Source: Hymenobacter sp. BT188 (GTDB taxonomy: Bacteria > Bacteroidota > Bacteroidia > Cytophagales > Hymenobacteraceae). From it: DNA of 64,000 bases. The DNA is taken from contig NZ_JACSCW010000006.1 of the NCBI RefSeq assembly GCF_014333585.1, positions 1 to 64,000 of the forward strand, in the 5' to 3' direction. The position numbers were made by a program, and so were the translations under genes. Each line of letters begins with the position of its first letter. The first letter of the stretch is position 1. Below are positions 24,274 to 31,836 of this stretch, piece by piece. A model generated the notes under the pieces. That model saw nothing but the letters and a program-made list of their open reading frames with translations. It had not been told where the DNA came from and made no database searches.

Positions 24274-26370
24274 ATGAGCAATTTCTTCAATACCAAAATA
24301 GAATATTTGCGGGGGGTAGGTACCCAGCGGGCGCAGCTTCTGCAAAAGGAGTTAAACCTCTTTACCTACGGCGACCTCATTCAGCGCTACCCTTTCCGCT
24401 ACCTCGACCGCACCCAATTCTATAACATCGTCGACCTGCACGATGACCTGCCGTATGTGCAGGTGAAGGGTGTGTTGCGCAACCGTGAAGTGTTGGGCGA
24501 AGGCCCTAAGCAGCGTTTAGTAGCTAAAATTGCTGACGAGAGTGGCGAGTTGGAACTGGTATGGTTTAAGGGCGTAAAATACCTGCAAAACGTCGTCAAG
24601 AACCACCAGGAGTACATTGTTTTCGGTAAGCCGACCATGTTCAACGGCAAGCCACAAATGGCTCACCCAGAACTAGAGGAAGTAACGGAGGCGAAGCCGG
24701 GTCAAAGCTTCTTGCAGCCCGTTTACAATACCACCGAAAAGCTTAAGAACTACCATCGTATTGATAGCAAGGCGCTAGCCCGCATTGTGGCCGACTTGCT
24801 CAAAATTGCCCCCCCGCACATTCAGGAGTCGTTGTCGCCGGCGCTGATCCAGCACTACGCGCTCATGGGCAAGGCTGATGCGTTGCAGCAGATTCACTTC
24901 CCGCAGAGCCCTGAGCTACTCCAAGCAGCGCGGTTTCGGCTCAAGTTTGAGGAGCTATTCTATGTCCAGCTCAAACTGTTGCGCCAGCGCGACCAGCGCA
25001 AAGTAGAGCTAGCCGGCCAGATTTTTCGAGAAGTGCCGTCGTTGGTTGATTTCTATAAGAACCATCTACCCTTCGACCTCACTGGTGCCCAGAAACGTGT
25101 TATTCACGACATCTACAAGGATTTTTGCGCTGGCAAGCAGATGAACCGCCTCTTGCAGGGAGACGTGGGCTCAGGAAAGACCATCGTGGCCTTTATTGCT
25201 ATGCTCATGGCTGCCGATAATGGTGCCCAAAGCTGCCTGATGGCGCCTACCGAAATTCTGGCTGATCAGCACTATGTTGGCCTCAAAGCTTACGCTGACC
25301 AGTTGGGCATCAGTATTGGCAAGCTTACGGGCAGCACGCGTACTGCTGAGCGACGGGTACTGCATGAAGCATTGCGGGCAGGCCAGATGCATATGTTGGT
25401 GGGTACTCATGCCCTGCTGGAAGATGTAGTACAGTTTCGCAACCTAGGTCTGACTATCATGGATGAGCAGCACCGCTTTGGTGTTGCCCAGCGCTCGAAG
25501 CTGTGGCAGAAAAACCCACACGTGATACCACACGTGCTAGTAATGACCGCTACGCCCATTCCGCGCACGCTGGCCATGACGCTTTATGGTGACCTCGACG
25601 TATCGGTGATTGATGAGCTGCCCGCTGGTCGCAAGCCCATCGTAACAGTACATCGCTACGATGCTAATCGACTGAAGGTGTTTCAATTTCTGCGCGATCA
25701 GATCAATCTGGGTCGACAGGTGTACATCGTGTATCCACTGATTGAGGAATCGGAAACCCTGGACTACAAGGATCTTACGGACGGCTACGAAAGCGTAGCG
25801 CGTGCCTTCCCTGAGTTTCAAATCAGCATTGTGCACGGCCGCATGCGGGCCGAGGAGAAAGACTTCGAGATGCAGCGCTTCATCAAAAAGGAAACGCAGA
25901 TCATGGTGGCTACCACCGTTATTGAGGTGGGCGTAAACGTGCCAAATGCCTCCGTAATGGTAATTGAAAGCTCTGAGCGATTTGGCTTGTCTCAACTGCA
26001 TCAGCTGCGGGGCCGGGTGGGCCGCGGCGCTGACCAGAGCTACTGCATCCTAATGTCGGGCTACAAGCTGAGCAAGGACTCGCGCACTCGCCTCGAAACA
26101 ATGGTGCGCACCAACAATGGCTTCGAAATCGCTGATATTGACTTAAAGCTGCGCGGCCCCGGCGACCTGATGGGCACGCAGCAAAGTGGCGTGCTCGATC
26201 TGCTCATAGCTGATTTAGCCAAAGACGGCCGTATTCTGAGCGAATCGCGGGCGGCAGCCCAGCAGCTCCTCAGTGAAGACCCCAGTTTGAGTCGCCCCGA
26301 AAACCTCAACATCCGCCGACATATTGAGTCGTTGCCGGCAACGACAGTAAACTGGAGCCGGATTAGCTAA
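24274..26370 (+). CDS. recG: ATP-dependent DNA helicase RecG
   Basis: Encodes 698 residues. N-terminal wedge/OB domain (residues ~55-160), then the superfamily 2 motor: Walker A LLQGDVGSGKTIVAF, motif II DEQHRFGV, motif III VMTATPIPRTLAMT, and the C-terminal motifs ATTVIEVGVNVPNAS and QLHQLRGRVGRG. It reverses stalled replication forks and processes Holliday junctions. It follows gldD. A C7 copy of the repeat motif at 24808 encodes KIAPPH. Confidence 0.96.
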   Translation: MSNFFNTKIEYLRGVGTQRAQLLQKELNLFTYGDLIQRYPFRYLDRTQFYNIVDLHDDLPYVQVKGVLRNREVLGEGPKQRLVAKIADESGELELVWFKGVKYLQNVVKNHQEYIVFGKPTMFNGKPQMAHPELEEVTEAKPGQSFLQPVYNTTEKLKNYHRIDSKALARIVADLLKIAPPHIQESLSPALIQHYALMGKADALQQIHFPQSPELLQAARFRLKFEELFYVQLKLLRQRDQRKVELAGQIFREVPSLVDFYKNHLPFDLTGAQKRVIHDIYKDFCAGKQMNRLLQGDVGSGKTIVAFIAMLMAADNGAQSCLMAPTEILADQHYVGLKAYADQLGISIGKLTGSTRTAERRVLHEALRAGQMHMLVGTHALLEDVVQFRNLGLTIMDEQHRFGVAQRSKLWQKNPHVIPHVLVMTATPIPRTLAMTLYGDLDVSVIDELPAGRKPIVTVHRYDANRLKVFQFLRDQINLGRQVYIVYPLIEESETLDYKDLTDGYESVARAFPEFQISIVHGRMRAEEKDFEMQRFIKKETQIMVATTVIEVGVNVPNASVMVIESSERFGLSQLHQLRGRVGRGADQSYCILMSGYKLSKDSRTRLETMVRTNNGFEIADIDLKLRGPGDLMGTQQSGVLDLLIADLAKDGRILSESRAAAQQLLSEDPSLSRPENLNIRRHIESLPATTVNWSRIS

Positions 26371-26392
26371 AGCACGTTTAGCTAAGAAGCAT

Positions 26393-26417
26393 AAAAAAAG
26401 CAACTAACTAGTTGCTT
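26393..26417 (-). terminator. terminator of the small secreted-protein gene
   Basis: AAGCAACT (26398-26405) pairs with AGTTGCTT (26410-26417) around a 4-nt loop, followed on the minus strand by seven T residues. It supports real leftward transcription of the gene at 26432-26668. Confidence 0.7.
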
Positions 26418-26431
26418 ATCAAATGCGTGCT

Positions 26432-26668
26432 CTAATTATTACTTACCTGTGCTTGTTCTTGCAACCACCACTGCTTGCCATCTTCCTGGGCAGTACCTTG
26501 CAACGTAGCCTGACGCGAGAAGAAAGAGATCATATGCACAGGCAGCTCGTTCCTAGCAGCACCCTTAGCAGCACCCTTAGCAGCAATATCTCCGGCAACG
26601 GGCTCTTTCACCAACTTACCAACAATGATGAGGCTAAACAGTAATAAAAACTTTAGTAATGATTTCAT
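26432..26668 (-). CDS. small secreted protein of unknown function
   Basis: Encodes 78 residues: signal-peptide-like MKSLLKFLLLFSLIIVGKLV, a basic Ala/Lys/Gly repeat (AAKGAAKGAARNE) produced by a tandem 12-bp repeat, then a hydrophilic tail with a Trp pair. A terminator just past its stop and the lack of any other gene here support it. I do not recognise the family. It could be a small periplasmic peptide; function unknown. Confidence 0.55.
   Translation of the reverse strand: MKSLLKFLLLFSLIIVGKLVKEPVAGDIAAKGAAKGAARNELPVHMISFFSRQATLQGTAQEDGKQWWLQEQAQVSNN
26556..26591. repeat. tandem 12-bp repeat
   Basis: AGCAGCACCCTT occurs twice in a row, followed by a partial third copy starting AGCAGCA. 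It is a multiple of three, so length changes would keep the reading frame of the small secreted protein. Confidence 0.6.
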
Positions 26669-27072
26669 ATAAGGAGGTAATCTAATAAACGACTGCCTTA
26701 GAGGCGCACAAAGTTAAAGCCAAAGTTGGCAAACAGACAAGGAAACAAATGGGGAATAGTAGTAAACGTGATTTAGGATGCTCGGAAGCGTTTTTTAATT
26801 TTTATTAATGCTTTTGTCCTCCGTTTTTAAGGTAGCGAGCAGAAAGCGCTTATCGGTAATTTCATATTTACATACATTCCATCCACAAAGTAAGCACACT
26901 CAAACCCTTATGTTGAGCACCAGAATATTAAGGCTTCATCAACAAATGATTACTTACTGATAGGTTACTCAACTGGTAGCGGCGCCATATACGAGATGCG
27001 GCCGGAGATGGATACCTTTGATCCTATTTTTTTCCGATAACTATCATTTTTCTAACTCAACTGCCTTTCAAC
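26669..27072. other. 404-bp divergent intergenic region
   Basis: AT-rich spacer between the small secreted-protein gene (-) and the 483-residue gene (+). It must hold both promoters, but I see no exact -33/-7 pair. The plus-strand AAGGAGGTAATC at 26671-26682 looks like a Shine-Dalgarno sequence, but no start codon follows it at a suitable distance. Confidence 0.5.
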
Positions 27073-28524
27073 GTGCGATTTGCATCCCTTCATTCATACT
27101 GCCTTATCTTTGCTCTCAGCCTGAGCTTGGCTGTACCGGCGCTAGGGCAACGAGTTAGATCAGTAGCTTTTACCTATTTACCAGAAAAATCTGACGACCG
27201 CTATAACCAACGGGTAGCTAAAAAGACGCTTCCTATGGCTGATGGCAGCTTTGTTATTCTGGCACACCGTACGGCTACCGAATACGCCGTAGAGCGTTAC
27301 GACAAAGAGCTAAAGCGCCTCTGGTCTACACCACTACCGCTCACTAGCGAGGAAAGTATTGATGGATTTAGCCATAGTAAGCAACAGGTTACAGCTATTG
27401 TATACCGCAAAGACGGGGCTACCCAAAGCTTAGCGGCGCAGTCTTTTGATTTAAGCACCGGCAAAATTGCCCCCCAGAAAAAGCTCACCGAAACTGCCGC
27501 CCGCAATCGCCGCCCCGGCGCGGCCTTCTCACTTGACGGCACCAAAATCGTGGCGTGGCAGTACGTCACCCGCGACCAGCAGATTCGGTCTATCAGCGCC
27601 AGCGTGTACGATGAAAAGCTAACCAGGCTCAAGGACCGCATCTACAATTTTCAGGATCTGGGGGGCTTTTTTTCGAATACTATTCACATCGACAACGAGG
27701 GTACGCAGTATGTAACCCTGCTGAGCGACGATATGAAGAAGCTCACTGTGCGTCGTTACCGCAATGATAATGCGGATATCAAAGTCATGTCGGTGGCGTT
27801 GGGCGGCTCCTTTGAGGGCAAGGCCGTAATGGTGTTCGATGCCAAGTTTGCTCTTAGACCAGACACTACGCTCTACGCCGCCGCTATTTGCACCGAGCGC
27901 CTGACGGGCCTTTACTACAGCCTGAAAGTAGTAAAGTTCGATTTCGCGGGCGAGGGCACGATGAAGTTTGCCCCCGAGTTTCGCTTTAAGCCCGAATACC
28001 TGGCAGAAGTAAACAAGGCAACGCAATCCACAGCTAAGCGCTTAGAAGACGTGTACCTGACTGACTTACTATTCACGGAGGAGAAGCAGATGGTAATCGT
28101 AGCGGAGAAAAAGTATGAGGAGGGTGGCGACGCTTCGCCGGTGCATGCTCGCGAACTGCACCTGTTTGGCTACAATGAGTTTCAGCTACCAGAGTGGCAC
28201 AGTATCATCGATAAAAAGCAGGTAGCCTCGCCTGCCGAAGCTTTTGCTGGCATTGGCTACCGCGTGGGGGTTTTTGGTTCCGAGATTCATATTCTAACGC
28301 AGGAAAACCTGAAAGGCAAATCAGACCTGTACTTGCGCCGGGTAAACGCACAAACCGGCGTAGTGCAGCCTGCTAAAGGCTTGGGTCTTAACGTAGCAAA
28401 TGATCAGCAACTGGCTTATGTAAAAGATTTTACCGCTTGGCTCGACCCCAAAACTATCGTGGGAGTGAGCCGGCCAAGTAAGAAATCAGCCGCGCTACAA
28501 CTCAATAAAATCGCGGTGAAGTAG
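27073..28524 (+). CDS. secreted protein of unknown function, possible beta-propeller
   Basis: Encodes 483 residues from a GTG start that begins a signal peptide (MRFASLHSYCLIFALSLSLAVPALG). No ATG in frame precedes it. The body is a series of beta-strand-rich units, such as FVILAHRTATEYAVERYDKE, QSFDLSTGKIAPQKKLTE and ISASVYDEKLTRLKDRIYN, resembling the repeating blades of a propeller; this is a pattern reading, not a family match. Single gene followed by a terminator. It contains two repeat-motif copies (27469, 27660). Confidence 0.8.
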   Translation: MRFASLHSYCLIFALSLSLAVPALGQRVRSVAFTYLPEKSDDRYNQRVAKKTLPMADGSFVILAHRTATEYAVERYDKELKRLWSTPLPLTSEESIDGFSHSKQQVTAIVYRKDGATQSLAAQSFDLSTGKIAPQKKLTETAARNRRPGAAFSLDGTKIVAWQYVTRDQQIRSISASVYDEKLTRLKDRIYNFQDLGGFFSNTIHIDNEGTQYVTLLSDDMKKLTVRRYRNDNADIKVMSVALGGSFEGKAVMVFDAKFALRPDTTLYAAAICTERLTGLYYSLKVVKFDFAGEGTMKFAPEFRFKPEYLAEVNKATQSTAKRLEDVYLTDLLFTEEKQMVIVAEKKYEEGGDASPVHARELHLFGYNEFQLPEWHSIIDKKQVASPAEAFAGIGYRVGVFGSEIHILTQENLKGKSDLYLRRVNAQTGVVQPAKGLGLNVANDQQLAYVKDFTAWLDPKTIVGVSRPSKKSAALQLNKIAVK

Positions 28525-28540
28525 TCACAGATTTAGTGAT

Positions 28541-28578
28541 TAAAAAAGCCCCCCAGAATGAATCTAGGGGGCTTTTTT
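28541..28578. terminator. terminator made of an inverted pair of the GCCCCCCAG repeat
   Basis: TAAAAAAGCCCCC (from 28541) pairs with GGGGGCTTTTTTA (ending 28579) around the sequence between. The left arm has six C, the right five G. It sits between convergent genes and can act in both directions. Confidence 0.85.
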
Positions 28579-28596
28579 AATGCTTAGCTCTATTAA

Positions 28597-30381
28597 CTAG
28601 TACACGTACTCGTTTGCCTCAATCATGGCGGCGGCGATGCGGCGGCGGGCTTCTTTAGTGTTGAACAGCTCCGCTTTGGTGAAGCGCTTGAGGCCGGTAG
28701 CCAGCAGGCGCTGCTCGTCGCCTTCGGTCATGGCGGCAATAGCATCTTTGGCCGCTTTGGTAACGGAGTCAATCGTATCGGCCAGATACACACGGGCAAT
28801 ATCGATCTGGTTGGCCATAGCAGCTTCGTTGCTCAGGCTGATTTCCTTCTCAACCCGCAACAGCGTGCTCTCAGCCGTGTACACCTTGATCGACATATCG
28901 GCAATGTTCATCAGTACTTCCTGCTCTTTAGCTAGCGAGTTCATGTACTTCTGAACGGCCGTACCGGCTACCATCAGGATTGCTTTCTTGAGATTAGCAA
29001 TAATCTTCTTCTCCGCGCCAAACAGTGAGTCATCAGCTTCGGCGAAGTCTGGAATGGCCAACAACTCCTGCTGTACCGCCTGAGCGGGGCCCATTAAATC
29101 AAGCTCGCCTTTCAGACCCTTTTTCAAGATCATGTCAACGGCCAGCATGCGGTTGATTTCGTTCGTACCCTCAAAAATGCGGTTGATGCGCGAATCGCGG
29201 TAAGCGCGGTCCATGGGGTAGTCGGCCGAAAAGCCGTAGCCTCCGAAAATCTGCACGCCTTCATCGGTCACGAAGTCAAGTACTTCCGAAACTTCCACTT
29301 TCAGCATCGCGCACTCCACGGCAAATTCGCGGGCGGCGCCCAGCAAGGCTTCGTTCGATGATTTACCTTGGCTCAACAACTCCTGCTCCATGCGGTAGAT
29401 ATCCATACCGGCGCGGTAAATAGCCGACTCGGCTGCGTACACGCGAACAGCCTGCTCCGCCAACTTGTGCCGGATAGCGCCAAACTTGGAGATGGGCAGC
29501 TTAAACTGCACCCGCTCATTAGCATACTTAATGCTCAGGTTAAGCGCCATTTTGCTGGCACCCAAACAAGCGGCGGCCAGCTTGATGCGACCAATATTCA
29601 GGATGTTGAAAGCAATAAGATGGCCTTTGCCAATCTCACCGAGCACGTTCTCTTTCGGCACCGTTACGTCCGACAGGAACACCTGACGGGTCGAAGAGCC
29701 ACGGATACCCATCTTGTGCTCCTCGGGGCCGAAAGTTAGGCCAGGCGTGTTGCGCTCTACAATGAAACCCGTGAACTTGTCACCATCAACCTGAGCGAAA
29801 ACGATAAATACCTCAGCGAAGCCCGCATTGGTAATCCACATTTTCTGCCCGTTCAGCACGTAGCTCTGGCCGTCTTCGGTCAGGATGGCTTTGGTTTTGG
29901 CCCCCAATGCGTCGGAGCCCGAGCCGGGCTCGGTAAGGCAGTAAGCACCGGCCCACTCGCCACTTGTTAGTTTAGGTAAATACTTGGTCTTCTGCTCTTC
30001 GTTACCGAAATACAGAATGGGCAACATAGCAATGCCCGTATGCGCCGCGAAGGCCACCGGGAACGAGTGGCCGCCGCCCACGCCTTCGGTCACACGCAGA
30101 GCGGTGTTGAAGTCCATGTCGTAGCCACCATATTCGGCTGGCATCGATACACCGAACAAGCCCAGCTCACCCGCTTTCTTCATCAACCCAGCCATCAGAC
30201 CTTCCTCGTGATTGTCGAGGCGATCCAGTAGCGGGTATACTTCACTAGTCACGAAGTCCAGACAGGTCTGGTACATCATGTTCTGCTCCTCGGTGAATTC
30301 TGCGGGCGTAAACACGTCTTGCGCATCCGTCTCTTTAATGATGAATTCACCGCCTTTTCTGAGTGTGTTTGATACTTCCAT
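28597..30381 (-). CDS. fadE: acyl-CoA dehydrogenase of beta-oxidation (FadE-like)
   Basis: Encodes 594 residues, the same length as Bacillus subtilis FadE. FAD/substrate-binding features: YCLTEPGSGSDALGAKTKA, MWITNAGFAEVFIVFA, GIRGSSTRQVFLSDV, and the C-terminal helical part with YGFSADYPMDRAYRDSRINRIFEGTNEINR. The first step of fatty-acyl-CoA oxidation, an FAD-dependent dehydrogenation. ATG 30381 was preferred over 30426 because the latter is poorly placed in the leader. It lies downstream of fadN and fadA, as in B. subtilis fadNAE, but has its own promoter with the shared operator. Confidence 0.93.
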   Translation of the reverse strand: MEVSNTLRKGGEFIIKETDAQDVFTPAEFTEEQNMMYQTCLDFVTSEVYPLLDRLDNHEEGLMAGLMKKAGELGLFGVSMPAEYGGYDMDFNTALRVTEGVGGGHSFPVAFAAHTGIAMLPILYFGNEEQKTKYLPKLTSGEWAGAYCLTEPGSGSDALGAKTKAILTEDGQSYVLNGQKMWITNAGFAEVFIVFAQVDGDKFTGFIVERNTPGLTFGPEEHKMGIRGSSTRQVFLSDVTVPKENVLGEIGKGHLIAFNILNIGRIKLAAACLGASKMALNLSIKYANERVQFKLPISKFGAIRHKLAEQAVRVYAAESAIYRAGMDIYRMEQELLSQGKSSNEALLGAAREFAVECAMLKVEVSEVLDFVTDEGVQIFGGYGFSADYPMDRAYRDSRINRIFEGTNEINRMLAVDMILKKGLKGELDLMGPAQAVQQELLAIPDFAEADDSLFGAEKKIIANLKKAILMVAGTAVQKYMNSLAKEQEVLMNIADMSIKVYTAESTLLRVEKEISLSNEAAMANQIDIARVYLADTIDSVTKAAKDAIAAMTEGDEQRLLATGLKRFTKAELFNTKEARRRIAAAMIEANEYVY

Positions 30382-30438
30382 GACTATGTGAGGTTGAGAG
30401 TTGTGATTGATTTTCTGGAATTGCATAGAAACGAAACT

Positions 30439-30450
30439 GTTAGGCTTGCC
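30439..30450 (-). promoter_or_regulatory. third copy of the fad operator core
   Basis: GGCAAGCCTAAC on the minus strand, identical to the core of the 30494-30517 element, 55 nt downstream of it in the transcript direction and 58 nt before the fadE ATG. No -7 element follows, so it may be an additional repressor site. Confidence 0.55.
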
Positions 30451-30493
30451 GACTATATGGGCCGAACAATGTCTTAAATTTCATTACCGAAAT

Positions 30494-30517
30494 ATACAAA
30501 AATATGTTAGGCTTGCC
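30494..30517 (-). promoter_or_regulatory. fadE promoter with shared operator
   Basis: Minus strand: GGCAAGCCTAACATATTTTTG followed by TAT. TATTTTTG matches the -7 consensus TANNTTTG. The same sequence, with one extra base, lies in front of marR (34818-34841). It gives fadE its own start in the 228-nt gap after fadA. Confidence 0.65.
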
Positions 30518-30609
30518 GAGTACTTAGTGGAAAGAAAACCCCAATTGCGTCGGGGCTTTCTTTCTATTTATACAAACAGGATATTCTCCTGTCCAGTTCT
30601 TATTTTAAC

Positions 30610-31788
30610 CTATTTGAGTAGCTCGTAGATGCCGGCTACGCCTTGGCCACCGCCTACGCAGGCAGTCACCATGCCGTACTTCTTACCCCGCTCGCGCAGC
30701 TCATCGAAGAGCTGAATGCTGAGCTTAGCCCCTGAGCAACCTAGTGGGTGACCCAAAGCAATGGCACCACCATTTACGTTGAGTTTTTCCTGATCAATAC
30801 CCAACTCGCGCACTACGGCAATAGACTGAGAAGCGAAGGCTTCGTTTAGCTCAAATAGATCAATATCGTCGAGCTTCATACCGGCTTGCTTAAGCGCTTT
30901 CGGCACGGCTTTGATCGGGCCCATACCCATAATACGCGGGTCAACGCCTTCAGCGGCGTAGGTCACCATGCGGGCAATAGGCTCCAGGTTCAGCTCCTTC
31001 ACCATGCGCTCCGACATCACGATAACGAAAGCGGCGCCGTCGGAAGTCTGCGAAGAGTTGCCGGCCGTAACGCTGCCGCCGGCCGCAAACACGGGCCGTA
31101 GCCGCGCCAGCGCTTCTACCGAAGTATCAGCGCGAGGGCCCTCATCGGTATCTACCACGTAAGAGCGCGTTTTCTTCTTGCCCGAAGCCTGATCAAGGTA
31201 AGTTTCTTCGACCGTGATAGGCACGATCTGCTTCTTGAATTTACCTTCCTTGATGGCTTTAATGGCCTTCTGGTGCGAGTTGTAAGCAAACATATCCTGG
31301 TCTTCCCGGCTGATGCCATAGTCTTTGGCCACAGCTTCAGCAGTCAAACCCATGCCCAGATAATAGTCCGGGTGATTCTTAACCAGGTTGTAGTTAGGCA
31401 CTGTTTTCCAGCCCACGGTCGGCACTTGCGACATGTTCTCAGCGCCACCGGCCACAATGCAGTCGGCCATACCAGCCGTGATCTTGCTGGCGGCCATGGC
31501 AATGGTCTCGATACCCGAACCGCAGTAGCGGTTTACCACTAAGCCTGGTACGTTTATGGGCAAAGCCAGCAACGAAATCATACGCCCGATTTGCAGGCCT
31601 TGCTCGGCTTCAGGTACCGCATTTCCCACAATCACATCGTCTACACGCGTAGGATCGAGTTGGGGTACGGAAGCCATGAGGTGTTTGATCACCTCAGCGG
31701 CGAGGTCGTCGGTACGGGTGAAGCGGAAGCCACCCCGGGGGGCTTTTCCTACCGCCGTACGGTAACCAGCTACGATATATGCATTCAT
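30610..31788 (-). CDS. fadA: acetyl-CoA C-acyltransferase (beta-ketothiolase)
   Basis: Encodes 392 residues (B. subtilis FadA 391). The active-site Cys is in VVNRYCGSGIETIAMA, followed by AGGAENMSQVP; the catalytic His is in GGAIALGHPLGCSGAKLS, and the second Cys in MVTACVGGGQGVAGIYELL. It releases acetyl-CoA in the last step of the beta-oxidation cycle. It starts 48 nt after fadN, on the same strand. A repeat-motif copy at 31737 encodes KAPRG. Confidence 0.95.
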   Translation of the reverse strand: MNAYIVAGYRTAVGKAPRGGFRFTRTDDLAAEVIKHLMASVPQLDPTRVDDVIVGNAVPEAEQGLQIGRMISLLALPINVPGLVVNRYCGSGIETIAMAASKITAGMADCIVAGGAENMSQVPTVGWKTVPNYNLVKNHPDYYLGMGLTAEAVAKDYGISREDQDMFAYNSHQKAIKAIKEGKFKKQIVPITVEETYLDQASGKKKTRSYVVDTDEGPRADTSVEALARLRPVFAAGGSVTAGNSSQTSDGAAFVIVMSERMVKELNLEPIARMVTYAAEGVDPRIMGMGPIKAVPKALKQAGMKLDDIDLFELNEAFASQSIAVVRELGIDQEKLNVNGGAIALGHPLGCSGAKLSIQLFDELRERGKKYGMVTACVGGGQGVAGIYELLK

Positions 31789-31836
31789 TATCTTAGATCT
31801 TGAAGAAAGTAATGGAATTAGACCCGGCGCTATAAG

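Noticed and set aside
26671..26682. Strong AAGGAGG Shine-Dalgarno-like sequence on the plus strand
   Set aside because: No start codon follows within a usable distance, and genes here generally lack such sequences.
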